In this document: positions 25,201-37,139 of the stretch, one piece after another
How positions within the stretch are numbered: the first letter of the stretch is position 1
How the letters are laid out: every line of letters starts with the position of its first letter
Assembly (NCBI GenBank): GCA_030141605.1
Contig: JAQGDQ010000461.1
Location: forward strand, 117,962 to 181,961
Direction of reading: 5' to 3'
Length of the DNA: 64,000 bases
DNA from: Tubiluchus corallicola
Lineage: Eukaryota > Priapulida > Priapulimorpha > Priapulimorphida > Tubiluchidae
Program-made: the position numbers and the translations under genes
The notes under the pieces: model-generated
Database searches by the model: none
What the model saw: only the letters and a program-made list of their open reading frames with translations
What the model was told of the DNA's origin: nothing

Positions 25201-26019
25201 ACGCGACAGCACTGCCTGTCTGGATGTAGAAAATCCAAAGCAATTTGCTTTACATCATTGTCCATTTTATATCAGCTTTCCCAAAAATGGTCTGCACGCT
25301 TGATTTACCATTTAATCTTGAACAAATTCATATTCTCATTACTATTTCACTTCACTAATTTTGTATAATTATCTATTTATTTCCATTTCATCATGTCATC
25401 AACTTTCACCCATTATCATTAAATTCTCATCCTCACTTGCCTGTTCACATTATACCTTTCATTTTTTTATTCAAATATATATAGGCCTATTACTCGAAAT
25501 TTCGCAGTCGGGGTATTTTTACAAGGTTAGCTTCTTTAACGCCCCCATGCCTTGCAACACAAATCATTTAAGTGTGTGCCTAATCACTTTTTTTCAAAAT
25601 TTGCTTCTTATTGGGTATCTTACTGTTTGTTAACAGTTGAATTATTGAAACCTTTTTTATTCTTTTAATGTATTAATTTTGTATTTGTCTTGATGCGAAA
25701 TAAATTTGTGTTGATCTTGAAAATCTTTGTCATTATAAAGTGCTTCAAACATTAAATTTTCATTTGGTTTTACCTTATGGTTACAAGAATCTAACTCAGA
25801 TAATTGCAGGGCATTTTGCGTAGTTGCAATAAAATTATTGTCGTCACTTGTCATTTCAAAGGGAACAACAGCAGAAAGATCTGATGTAGGTTGCGATTTG
25901 GAAGGTGATACGTTTTCATGTGCTTTTCCATTATGAAAATCAAAAATCCAAGAAAACAGTCCACATTCAACACACGCCATACATGTAATGACATATAACA
26001 GTGAACTTATTAACAGCAT
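16295..26019 (-). CDS. bmb: Brambleberry (KAR5/GEX1 family) nuclear-fusion protein
   Basis: Thirteen exons: 26019-25774, 24731-24603, 24449-24264, 23510-23388, 22968-22869, 22663-22547, 21831-21652, 21098-20892, 20005-19891, 18965-18913, 17744-17632, 17107-16941 and 16460-16295, giving 633 residues with consistent phases. Family members are nuclear-envelope proteins needed for nuclear or pronuclear membrane fusion. The ATG at 26019 opens a hydrophobic signal peptide, and an in-frame TAA lies upstream. Residues 55-165 carry the Cys-rich luminal signature: VPFEMT, LDSC, LLNCQS..GR..YPC and DTWNAYHIVSNRARAVCY. Coiled coil follows (about 165-355), then a hydrophobic multi-pass block in the 21098 exon containing LLNTPAFSRVVLLLL, then a Ser/Thr-rich tail. 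The C-terminus has C606, C616, C627 and H630, a likely metal site. Two in-phase acceptors 9 bp apart exist for the 17744 exon. Identification rests on remembered family motifs. Confidence 0.93.
17910..18436. mobile_element. Possible pogo-like MITE (degraded)
   Basis: TA plus CAGTAAATTGCATATAACTC on the left faces an imperfect inverted copy, GATTTGAGTCATGCGGAGTT, ending near TTTATTG on the right. Internal copies of taactcaaa occur at the left. It lies in a brambleberry intron. The right-hand TA is not conserved. Confidence 0.4.
18500..18650. repeat. Short AT-rich tandem repeat
   Basis: A diverged array of a unit like aacatattagtagtt, repeated several times in a brambleberry intron. Confidence 0.6.
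20674..20799. mobile_element. Possible small hAT-type MITE
   Basis: CAGTGTTGTTCC and GGAACAACGCTG form a 12-bp inverted repeat with one mismatch around 126 bp that contain repeated atcggtatcagtt. The 8-bp flanks do not match, so the call is tentative. It lies in a brambleberry intron just downstream (in gene sense) of the membrane exon. Confidence 0.4.
25055..25188 (+). repeat. Non-LTR retrotransposon or SINE 3' tail, copy 2
   Basis: It has the same layout as 12861-12991: stem-loop with gaccaaatggcc, ctcacactact, AT-rich stretch, AATAAA-like signal, then ttcatagttcat. It sits in the first intron of brambleberry, antisense to the gene. Confidence 0.55.
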
Positions 26020-26186
26020 GATAAATATTGCAAAAAATGCAAACTGATTGATTGGCAAAAACAGAAATTAAGATCTGCTCATGGTTAAAATTCCCTGCAC
26101 GGCAGCAATAAGGCTACACTTCAAAACAGCAAGGGCCGGGCTACAGTAGAGCCCTCTGTTTTCAATAAATCCACTAAGTAAACTCT

Positions 26187-27416
26187 TGTAGGGAACCGAG
26201 TAATCCACTAGCCCAAGTAGGACGCGGCGTACGTAGCCCATGGGCTGCCCAAGTAGGACACTAGAGACAGGTCGTGAATTGAGGCGTTAAGTGTACTGAC
26301 ACCGTCCGTTGTGCTTGTTCATGTAATAATAATAACTAAACGTTAGTACACGTTGAATAATTTATTATATATCTAATAAAATAAAAGAATTTTATTCTGA
26401 GCTGGTAGAACGGACAATATTAAATTTTGTTTCGATATTAATGTTGTTAAAGTGAAAAAAATCACTTTTTTGCGAATTCAACATTTGTTTAAGGTATATC
26501 ATTTTTGATTTTATCTCACTTCACAAACAGCTGATCCGTTTCAGTACCTCTTGGGCAAATAATTGTTTTCTTATAAGCAAACGTTCTAGCGATCTATGTG
26601 TCCTACATGGGCTAGCGAGCCAAGTAGGACAGTGCCCTACGTGTTACAATACTACTGATAATATTAAAACTAATTATCCTTGCTTTTCTTAAATGTTAAA
26701 AATTACTTTTTGGTGTTGTGAGGGCTTAGCAGCATCTGTCTCATTTTTAAATTTGCAATTATTTCTGCAATAACTGTGTGCAGAGTTTCTCTCTTTAAAG
26801 CATTAGATACTAGGTTTAATGTTATGATGATATTAATGGAGCTAATCATAATGATGAAATTATTGTAAGAAATGCATTTGTAAGTTGCCAAGGAATATCC
26901 ATTTCTAAAAGAAATTTTGTTTTATGTTTTATTATGTCATAATAATACTTATAAATAACGGTAATATAAACTGGAAACAAGTTTTATCAGAGCCTCTCTG
27001 CCTACTAGCTGTGACAGCCACGTAGTTACCGCCGAGCACCACGAGGAGGTCGAGAGGTTGGACTTAATTAGCTCAGCAAAAATTTTTTTGATGGCTACCT
27101 TGTCTTTGAAGCGATCAGTTTATGCCCACTCATACACACACACAGTGATTGCTATTTCAGTTCAAAATCAATTTTCGAACTGCATGCTGAGTTAAACACC
27201 TGGTCAAGCAAGTTTTCATGACGCCAAACTGACGACAACTCAACCAACAAGCACAATTTTTAATAAAATGAAGAAACTTTCACAGAATTTTCAAAAATTT
27301 GACAAAATTACCGATTCTCGACAAAAATCGCTAGTGTCCTACTTGGGCTGCCCATGTAACGCATGGTTTTACCGGAAGTGGTCTACTTGGGCTAGTGGGT
27401 TACTCGGCTCCCTACA
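26187..27416 (+). mobile_element. Repeat family A, copy 3 (longest, 1.23 kb)
   Basis: The left end TGTAGGGAACCGAGTAATCC and right end GGGTTACTCGGCTCCCTACA are inverted. Boxes of the CCCAAGTAGGAC type occur near 26212, 26246, 26600, 27335 and 27380. Flanks do not show an exact 5-bp duplication here. Relative to the shorter copies it holds extra DNA at about 26950-27240, including a GC-richer part near 27000-27060, so it may be the fuller form or may carry another insertion. Confidence 0.8.
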
Positions 27417-27929
27417 CTTTTACGCTTGATGTGCTTTTAGCAGTGTACTTTTACCAGCTTAATTAACAGCAATTGAAAAGGTATTGTGCAGTAAAAAATG
27501 TGATTAAGGTTTATAATTAAGGAATCAATATTATATTTTACAAACATGTATTGTAAGATGTGTTTAACTTATGTGATTCCTCGTGCCCCTCCAATGTGTG
27601 GGCAAACCATAATTGTTTGCAAGAACTTTTATTTTTTTTAAACACTGCATTATTTAAATATTCATCCTCACAGCATTTATTCATGTCCCCACCTGCCATA
27701 ATTTTTTTGTACAAACCTTGATGCTTTCAACAGCCTTTCACTACTACATTCACTTGTAACATCATCAATTGAAACTCCTGTCTACTGTATGACCAAATTA
27801 GAAGAATTTGTGAAAGTAAAATTAAATTTTAGGATCTGACATTCCAGAAATAAATGCTAAACAATAACGAACATATTCCTTATCATGTCTTCTCATTACT
27901 TGCTTGCGAAATCTAAGAAAACTAACCAT

Positions 27930-28265
27930 AACACGGTTTTTGACAGTCTCTCAGCAACGATTTTCAAAATTGAGACAGACTTGATGTTGCATCAATTTCA
28001 CTGTTAAGTGAATTCCAAGAGCCCACATCATGAGAAGAGAAGAAGTGGAACCTAATATTAGTGCGAGAGTATTGTACAAAGAGTTTGTACAGTTAAGTCC
28101 ACGTAAATCACGTAGTGGTCTAGAGAAAAATTTACCACTACGTAAAATTGAATTACTTCTGATGACTTTATTGCAGTTAATAAAATCTATCGTATCATGT
28201 ATATAATACCTTATCAATACGCCTGACGTACATTTACTTGGTGAATTTTTACCAAAATGTTTCAA
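27930..28265 (-). pseudogene. Decayed non-LTR retrotransposon C-terminal fragment
   Basis: In one minus-strand frame, about 28060-27955 reads RTNIRFHFFSSHDVGSWNSL followed by SEIDATSSLSQF, a stop, then KSLLRDC. The FF..(N)..WNSLP-like pattern is typical of the very C-terminus of CR1/L2/jockey-type reverse transcriptases. The fragment has shifted frames and stops and cannot be functional. Confidence 0.45.
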
Positions 28266-28641
28266 AAAAAGAAAGCAGATAACTACTTGAGCAAAAAAGC
28301 TTCATGCTAAACTGATTGGCACCATGTTTCACTAATTATGAATGAAAGCCTTAAAAACTGAGTATAACAAAATACTCCTATATATGTGTTATATGCTTAC
28401 AAGGTGCTATATGCTTGGCTGAGTTCCTTACACTGACCAGACATCAGGTGTCGTGCAATATAATGCGTGTTGTCACGCTTTGTTTGTTTTCAAGCTGTAC
28501 TGTATGTACATCGTACATTCACAATACTAAAGGATTGCTAGCTCTAATATTATTGTCAGTGCGTCACCCGGTCTTAATAGCAAATAACAGGAAAACACGT
28601 GGTTATTTTTTGCCATAGGAAATGCGATAGTTGCTTGTTTT

Positions 28642-28683
28642 CTAAAAAGCATCCAAGCGAATCCTAGCTTGGATGCTTTTTAG
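28642..28683. repeat. Perfect inverted repeat (17-bp arms, 8-bp loop)
   Basis: CTAAAAAGCATCCAAGC (28642-28658) and its exact reverse complement (28667-28683) flank the loop gaatccta. It lies about 1.1 kb upstream of the fumarase start codon. Confidence 0.85.
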
Positions 28684-29761
28684 TTATGATAGTTATTATT
28701 AGTTCATAGCTTTGTAGTTATGACTTAACCTTTTTACATACAGTATACTTGATTAGCGGAGCAGTTGTCCTATAGCCTATTGCATATATATATAGTTGAG
28801 TACAAGACACTCTTATTATATAAACAAAATATTCTTGATAATGATGATTGATTTTGAATGAGTCATTAATTCATAAATGATTAATTTCATAATTTTCTTT
28901 TAATTCATTAACCTTTAGAATGAAAATTGAGACCTCTAACCCGTGTACACTTGTCCGAGTGCTAATTTTATCGATATTTTTTGCCTGGTGCCAAATTGCC
29001 TAATTCCCAATGGCACCCAGTTGTCTGTGCCAAATGTAAAGCAAACAGCAAGGCCTAGATACTGAATTTAATGAAGCTGAGTTTATGCAAAGCTCATTAT
29101 ATAAAGACAATTCTTTCTGAGGTAAGACACCAACCTGGTAGTGGCATTGTAAACATCTGTCTTGTATATATACCCTCACTCAGTAAGAACACAACATGTT
29201 TTTTTTTAAAGGCATTGTTAATCTAAATTCAGCATACCTTTTAGGATAGCATTCAGGTATATTATTCAGTTTTTGTTTTACAGTGAATATTTTGTTTCTT
29301 TATCATGTGTAGTATATTCTTGTAGCATAAATGAAAATTAAAAAATAATGTCAAAACAAAGACCTAATTTTTTTGAAGAAAGCTTTATGCATACAGCTAA
29401 TCAAATTCCAGTTAATGAAATTCAAATAATAGATTTTTCATAAAATGTATAAGATAGACCTGAAACTTGTATAGTTGACAGGTTCTTTCTTCTTGTCAGG
29501 TGTGATTAATTTTACAGGAAAGGCTTGCTGAATAACCACCTCATTGTCATTCAACTTTTGCCCTCTGATTTCAATGATGGTCTGAGGCATTTCTTATGAT
29601 ACTTGTTTGGCATGTTGCAATGACATGTGTCACATAGAACATATCATTGCTTTTTGAAATGATACGTTTGAGGTCAGATATTCCATAATTTGCAGCATTT
29701 TGTGTTTCTTTTAAAGTCATCTATTTGTAACAAACATAAACCTGTCGATATTTTCCTTTAG

Positions 29762-32700
29762 ATGTTCTGCAGACATTTGTCAAGGCAACTAGCAGCATTA
29801 TGGCAGCAACATTCGCTACAGCGATGTTTGGCTACTGCAGCGTCTGTCAAGCCTTTTGTTTACCAGGATATGCTTCAACCTGAAAAACCTCATGATGTCC
29901 CATGGAAGAAAATAACAGGCAATGCTAAGTACTGTTCTTTTTTAATTTTAAAATTACATATTTTCCTTTACACTTGACTAATGTTTTGTTTTTGGTATAC
30001 GATAGGTGATTATGTGTCAACTGTTGAAGCACACAGTAGAAAAATTCTTCAAGTTGAACCTGAAGCATTAAGTAGCATTTCCAGTCAAGCTATGATAGAT
30101 GTTGCTCATCTTCTACGCCCAGCTCACCTTGCAGTAAGTAGCTATTACTGCTGCTATTCTTAACCATCTTCACATTTTATTGCAGTGCTGGACATCACAA
30201 TAATCATTGCTCAACAATAACTTGCTAGCTAATGAATTAACTTGATGACTATACTAAATTTTGCCAGCAGTGTGGTGACAGCAAGAGTGCAAAACTTACT
30301 GGACTACTGAGAACTCTGAAGCCTCAATTTGAATGCACATTCTCACAATACACAAAAACGGTTTGATACTGTACTCGCCTCTCGTAACAATGACATATTT
30401 CTTAGTTGTAGCCGATTTTTTTCGTTATAGCAAAATTTGTTAGTTACTAGGCAGGCTTCTAGTTCCAAGCTTCTAGATTACGGCCATGCTCACTAGTATT
30501 CTGTCCCATACTGTGTGTAATTCTTCAATGATAAGCTGTACAATGAATGGTATCAGTTTTTGTGATTGCTGTTCTAAACTTTTGTTAAAGCCTTTTGGGG
30601 AAAAACAAAGAAATTTTCTCATGCTATGGTTTGTATAATTAATCACTGTGTCAAACTACTGTACTCCCTTAATACAGGAAAAAGTACTGGAAATTATTTT
30701 GAAGCATTAGTCAGTTATCAAGCCAACTAACATATTTTTCTACTATCATCCATGTACACACAGTGTACGACGATTAATGTACACATTGTTATCAATTTTT
30801 TGGGTTTGCATTTATATATATATATATATATGATGTTTTGAAATTGAAATTTATTTGCAGCAACTGAGAAAGATATTAGATGATAAGGAATCATCAGCAA
30901 ATGACAAATTTGTAGCACTGGAGCTATTGAAAAATGCTTGTGTAGCAGCTGGAATGGTACTTCCCGGCTGCCAAGATACAGGAACAGCTATTTGCATGGG
31001 TTAGTTGAATTGATTAATAGTTAACTAACTGGGAGCAGCACGTCACAAAATTACTATGTTTCTCCCCTGTTGCTGATTTCTCTCTTGCAGGAGTTAGAAA
31101 TTACAATTTTTATTGATAAGGTATTATTTGTGACTTTTCTCAGTTGTTGTTTAGTTGTAGTGTATTACACGTCCTCACAGCAAGGTTTTAACTACTTCCT
31201 TTGTTCTAATCAGGGTTCTACAGTTTTGATAGTTTTAGAATGTGGTAACTAGTGATGGGCAATTAATAGATTAATTGAATTAATCGAGATTACAACAATG
31301 TATAAATCGATATAATCGGAGATTGAACAGTAGTACAGTTAATCATGATTAATCGAGAGCAAAAAAGCAGTGTTTTAGCACAAATAAACTGAATTTTTGC
31401 ATTTCCATTTTTCTCACCTTACACAATGCACAAAATTTCAAACCAAAGTGTTGCAAACTGGGGCTTCTTTTTCGTTTACACGTGACGTGTAGTTGACATA
31501 GTAGTCGAGTAGTTAATGAATGTGTGTCTATAAAAATATTTCGCAAGTATGAAAATGACAGACAGCAACAAAAGCCATGAAGAAGTTTATAGGCTATGTT
31601 TCAGTGCTGCAATGTTTGAAAATGTGGCTAAAACACTAGAAAATTGCCGCAAAAGATTAATCGTGATATCGAATTACAAGAACAAGATTATAATCGAATT
31701 ACAAAATTTCAAAACCGCCCATCACTAGTGGTAACTTGGCTTTTTGTGATTTTTATTTTTTAATATTTTTTTCTCTTGCAGGCAAAAGAGGACAAGAAGT
31801 TTGGACAGACGGACAAGATGAAGAACACATCTCCAAGGGCATCTATGATACATACACACAGAAAAATCTCAGATATTCACAGGTTAATTGTTCAAGATAC
31901 ACTGTAAAAAACTGCACTATATTCTGCAATGCAAGATGATAACCGAGTCATAATGTATGCTGAAATTTTTGGTTCTCAGGTGTCAAGGTTTTTTAGACTT
32001 TAAATTGTGGAAAGATCATGTAAGAATAGTATCAGAAATTTAGCATAAATAGATGTATCATTCATTTAAAGTGAAACGAAGAAGACTTGCTATAAACAGC
32101 TACTATAAACGGAAACTGGCACGAAAGTATTTATGAGCTGTACATGTTTTGTAACTGTATGTTCTTGTGTTTTGAAACTAATCTGTGTTGAGCACTTTAT
32201 GTCTTCATTTACTTTACCTTCATTCACTAGGTGGCAGCATTGGATATGTACAAAGAAGCCAATACGGGGACAAATCTGCCCGCACAAATAGAAATTTATG
32301 CAACAAAAGGAAATGAATATAATTTTATGTTCATTGCAAAAGGTGGTGGCTCGGCAAATAAGACATTTCTTTTTCAACAAACTAAAGCTCTACTCAACCC
32401 TAAAAGTTTATTAGCATTCATCAATGAAAAAATTCAGGTAATTTACTGGCTGTTTGGTTATGACGAGAATAAAAATACATTCTTACACTAAGTGACTTAT
32501 TTTCTGTTGTTTACACATGTTTAAGATAAGATAAGAATTTGTTCTACCTTGCAGTAATTCTTCACAATTTTTCTTAGCTCTATATTAAAATATACACTAC
32601 TATAAACAGACAAAAAACAGCATGCACACATGAAACAAGCGAAAAAACATCTGGTCGCTATCACAATGATACCACTAACCAGCTTAGTTGTATTATATTA

Positions 32701-35700
32701 AATGTGTAACCATGTTTCCATTTCCTTAATAAAATATTAAAAAAATATTGAAACTACAGACCGTTACCTTTTTAGACCAATCTTCTAGTTACCATACCTA
32801 GCTTCCAGCTGTTTGTATACTGATGCTACATATTACTTACGTTTAAAATACAATTTACTTTTGGTACTCTTTTCGTAGACTCTTGGTACTGCTGCTTGTC
32901 CACCATATCACCTGGCTGTTGTTATCGGTGGCACCTCTGCAGAATTCAATCTTAAATGCGTTAAACTGGCATCAACTAAATACCTGGATAATCTTTATAC
33001 GTCAGGTAAGACATCAAGGCAAATTATCTCATTTTTGTGACAATTTGTCGTCTTTATTGGGAGAACACTGTACCTAGCTGTCAGTTCATTTTCCTGCAAC
33101 TAAAGACATTTGGGACACTTATGAGCAGACTTTTTACTGATGATTTAACGATGTTCTAGTATTTTTTAAGTTTTATTACAAAGTTCTGAAACACTAAATT
33201 TTAAGTTTTCGAAATTCCTAACACCAACATTCCAAAACTTGGTAAGGCATCAGTAAGTGGTGTGGAAGGTTTCTTGTCCTTACAAAAAGCATTAAACTAT
33301 CGAATGACATTAAAATCGCTTCAGTGGTAATAAAGTTGCCTTGTGTGATTAATTACAGTGGTTATTTGTTATAAGCTTACATATCAAAGAAAGTTCATCA
33401 GTGTTAGTTTTGCATTTGTTGATCACAATTCTGCAATTTCTGTTCCTGGCAAAGTGACCATTTTTTAATTTTAAATCATTCAAATGCACTCACTCTGTTA
33501 TAATTTTAAATGTTGAAGAAATAACATGTTGGGCTTCAGAACGACATAACACTTTCTAATATGGGTGGCACACGAATGCAGGTGACTTGGTAGGCTTGTT
33601 TCAGCCATTTTTAGTTAGTAGCTAGCAAGTTATGCGAATTACGAGCTATTTGCAACATTATTTCATTACAGGTAACGATCATGGACGAGGCTTCCGCGAT
33701 CTAGAGCTAGAAAACAAGGTACACGAGTTATCTCGCAGCACAGGAATTGGAGCTCAGTTTGGTGGAAAATATTTCTGTCATGATGTGCGAGTCATTCGTT
33801 TGCCCCGTCACGGTGCTTCGTGTCCCGTTGGAATAGGTGTTTCATGCTCAGCAGATAGACAGGTAAATGTCCCAGAGTTTTGAATATTCAGCCAAAAAAA
33901 CTTATAGCATACTTGAATGGTTCCAGAAAATCTTGCACTGTAAACAATTGTATTAATAATAATTTGAAAGATGATATATTAATAATATTATCAGTAATAT
34001 CATTATTAATAATAACTTGAAAGAGTTCAAGTGCTTTTCCATTGGCATGCTTTATTGTTCAAAATACCCCATTTATCCATTTGACTGTTATAAAATTGTA
34101 CAAAATTTGATTTAATTCTCTGAAGGAAATACAATAGAGAAGCTGAAAATTCAATATCGTATGTCCATTGGATTCTTGTTAAAAAATACAAAGGTATTAT
34201 AGTAATTAGTGTATGGCAGCCGTTGTCTGTAAAATGTTGTTTTCTTTTCATTAGTGCGTTATTTTCATTGATTATTTCTTTAAGATCCTATTTGACTGTG
34301 ATGTCTCTTTTTGCTCTTCTGAGTCTTTCTTTTTTCAATCAGTGTACAAAGTTACTTTAACTTTATTATTTTAACATTTATTGTGGAATCTGGTTATAGA
34401 TTTTAGGTAAAATTACTGCAGATGGCGTGTTTCTAGAGCAACTTGAAACCAATCCTGCAAAATACATGCCTGATGTAAAAGACACTGATCTCAGTGGTGA
34501 AGTAGTGCAGGTTAGCACTTTTTTCAAAATTAACCTCCATCTTGAATTTGCAGATGTGTTGTGCACGTGAAAGCTGTACCTACTTTAATCAATTGTTTTT
34601 TAATCTTCTTTTTGATGTTCACATTTCATGTACCTCATCTTATTTTTATAGTAGAGTGATACCTGTTGCCCTGATGTTTCTTTTTCATTTTAAATTTAAA
34701 ATTTTAAATGGACACTTAGTTTTTAGTAACCAAAGATATTTTCTCACCAATTGATTTACATTGTATCTACTAAGTTTTATATTGTACTTATGTTAAAATA
34801 TTTCAGTATTTACCACTGATATTTCTTAGTGGTTTGTTTTGTTGCTGTAAAGCTATGTTTGTAAAAACTATATTATATGTACTCCTATCATAGGTCAACT
34901 TAAACAAACCAATGGCAGAACAACTGAAATTACTTTCAAAATATCCAATACGTACACGGTTAAGCTTGACTGGAACTCTAGTCGTTGCTCGTGACATTGC
35001 ACATGCTAAGCTACTTGAAAGAATAGAAAGTGGTGAAGGTTTGCCACAGTACATTAAAGACCATCCTGTGTATTATGCTGGTCCAGCTAAGAAACCAGAG
35101 GTAAGAATCAAGATGGTAATTTCGAAAATTTGGCATAAATTTATTGGTACATGAGAATTACTGAGACGGTGTCACAGAATTGGAATGTAGCCTTTAGCAG
35201 TTTAACCGGGTTTTAAGTATCATTTACCATATTCAAGTTCAAATTAAAGAGAACAGCGAAAACTCATCTGTCAGCAACAAACCGGTCTGAGCAACTCATT
35301 GATATCAGTCGATTTTTGAGACTTGAGCAGAATCTTATATGCTTGTGTATTTTAGAAATTCTTGCAAAGTGTGCAAAATAAAACCATCGATGAATGTCAG
35401 CTAAGTTAATGTGGCATATCGAAATATCAATTTAAGTTGTTTTTCACAAAAGTACAAATTCTGTAGTACCTACCTAAATTACATATTGTAGTATCTGTCT
35501 TACTATAATGACAGACTTCATTGCTTGTTTGTTTTCTTAAACTCCAATTCAGTAGCTGACATTGGGTGACTTTACTTTGCTTACTGCATGCTGAAATTGT
35601 GGCGGCAATGTGATAGTAACTAAGCAAAACAATCAAACCGTGTTCTTCATTTTGCTATCAAAAGAATCAACTGAAATTACTGATACTTCAGTTATTAGTA

Positions 35701-37139
35701 TATGAATGATAAAATCATCGTAGTTGTCATTGTAGTTGCCTGTTCCTTCTGCTAAAGAAATTATTCTTTGGGTAAACTTTTGAAATTACTATAATAGCTG
35801 GCCTTTAAATATGAAGCTTGAATCACTGGAAGAGGTGATGCTACCAGATAAAATATTTACATATTGCAACTATTTAAACAATTCTGTGCATTGTAATGTA
35901 AGCATAAAATTATTACTTGATTTGTTGGCATTTTTAAATCACAACAGTCAGGTCTGTAATTTTAGACCTGTTTCAGTTTGCAATTTTTGCAGCATCACAA
36001 ATAGCCACTGCATGTTTCCTTGTTCAGGAAAGTTATGTGTTGATAATGCGATATTAACAATATCAACTAACTGCACCTGAAACTAAAATTTACATGATGT
36101 AGGGATATGCATCGGGATCTTTTGGGCCTACAACAGCTGGACGCATGGATTCGTATGTAGACAAGTTTCAAGGTGAAGGTGGAAGCATGATCATGCTAGC
36201 GAAAGGAAATCGAAGTAAACAGGTAATTAATTTATTTGCAATTGGTTTTAGTAATGCGCTTAGGGTGTCCTTTTTTTCGTTTTATAAGTTTGTCATTATC
36301 AACAGCTAACAATCTGCCCATTAAAGGGCAATTTTTGAACTAAATTACATTTTAACCAAGTTTTCATGAAACTTAGTGCATTAACTTATCTATGCAGTAA
36401 GTCAATTATGCCGTAATCACGACATTAGAACAAACAAGATAAGTGCCCTGGTGTCATGTTCAGTCAATTGATAATAACATATTATTGAAATTAAATATCA
36501 ATATTTTACAATATATTAATAGCGAATCTGGTGTCATTACATCGTAGCAGAAGTGATGATTTTAATGTTGATATTAACTGTAAAATTTTTGATTGCATTT
36601 AAAATTACATTAGGAGAACTAAACGTTTTAATTGTTATCAGACTTTAGAATCCCTTTTGAGTATATTACGGCAAATTTTAAGACAGTGTTAATGTTATTA
36701 TTCAACTGTATACTATTCATTGTGTCACATCTGCTAACTTAGTATGTATGTGTCTTTGTTTATATGTATATATATCTATTTGTGCTTCTTTGTATTTTAT
36801 TTTATCTGCACATCTGCCTGTACACCCACTTGCACAGTGCAGATTCATGTTTCTGTTTTAAAAACTGTCTAATCTGAACAAAATAAATTATGTTTAAACA
36901 AATGCATAATACTTGGCATTTAGGTCACTGAAGCGTGTAATAAACATGGTGGTTTCTATCTTGGTTCTATTGGCGGGCCAGCTGCCATACTAGCTGAGAA
37001 ATGTATAAAGAAGGTGGAAGTCCTGGAATATCCAGAACTCGGAATGGAAGCAATCTGGAAGGTTGAGGTAGAGAACTTTCCCGCTTTTATAGTGGTCGAT
37101 AACAAAGGCAATGATTTTTTTGCTAAATGGTCAGTGTAA
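29762..37139 (+). CDS. Fumarate hydratase class I, mitochondrial
   Basis: Interconverts fumarate and malate in the TCA cycle using a 4Fe-4S cluster. Eleven coding exons: 29762-29918, 30006-30133, 30861-30999, 31782-31882, 32231-32437, 32879-33005, 33672-33862, 34400-34510, 34894-35100, 36103-36222 and 36924-37139. They give 567 residues, normal for the class, with all phases consistent. The N-terminus ([16 protein letters not shown]) is basic and amphipathic, a mitochondrial presequence. Class I signatures are [10 protein letters not shown] (C132), GTAACPPYH (C251) and [17 protein letters not shown] (C337), the three expected cluster ligands, plus [20 protein letters not shown] and [16 protein letters not shown]. 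Intron 1 is GC-AG: only the GC donor keeps the frame. The start codon directly follows a ttttcctttag acceptor, so a 5' UTR intron or a spliced leader is likely. Class II fumarase, the usual animal type, is unrelated. Confidence 0.95.
31250..31727. mobile_element. hAT-like MITE, 478 bp, in fumarase intron 3
   Basis: The ends TAGTGATGGGC and GCCCATCACTA are perfect inverted repeats. The flanks carry an exact 8-bp duplication, gtggtaac, at 31242-31249 and 31728-31735. Sub-terminal DNA is rich in attaatcga-like motifs on both sides. No coding capacity. Confidence 0.92.

Larger units (their letters stand above)
27417..29761. other. Intergenic region between brambleberry and fumarase
   Basis: It holds a decayed reverse-transcriptase tail (about 27930-28265), a perfect 17-bp-arm hairpin (28642-28683), and otherwise AT-rich DNA without recognisable coding sequence. 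The two flanking genes diverge, so both promoters should lie between about 26.0 and 29.76 kb. No core promoter motif could be assigned. Confidence 0.6.

Noticed and set aside
25657-25773. Continuation of the brambleberry first-exon frame to a stop
   Set aside because: The conserved join to the exon at 24731 after CATAAG|gtaaaa restores the family signature, so this is intron.
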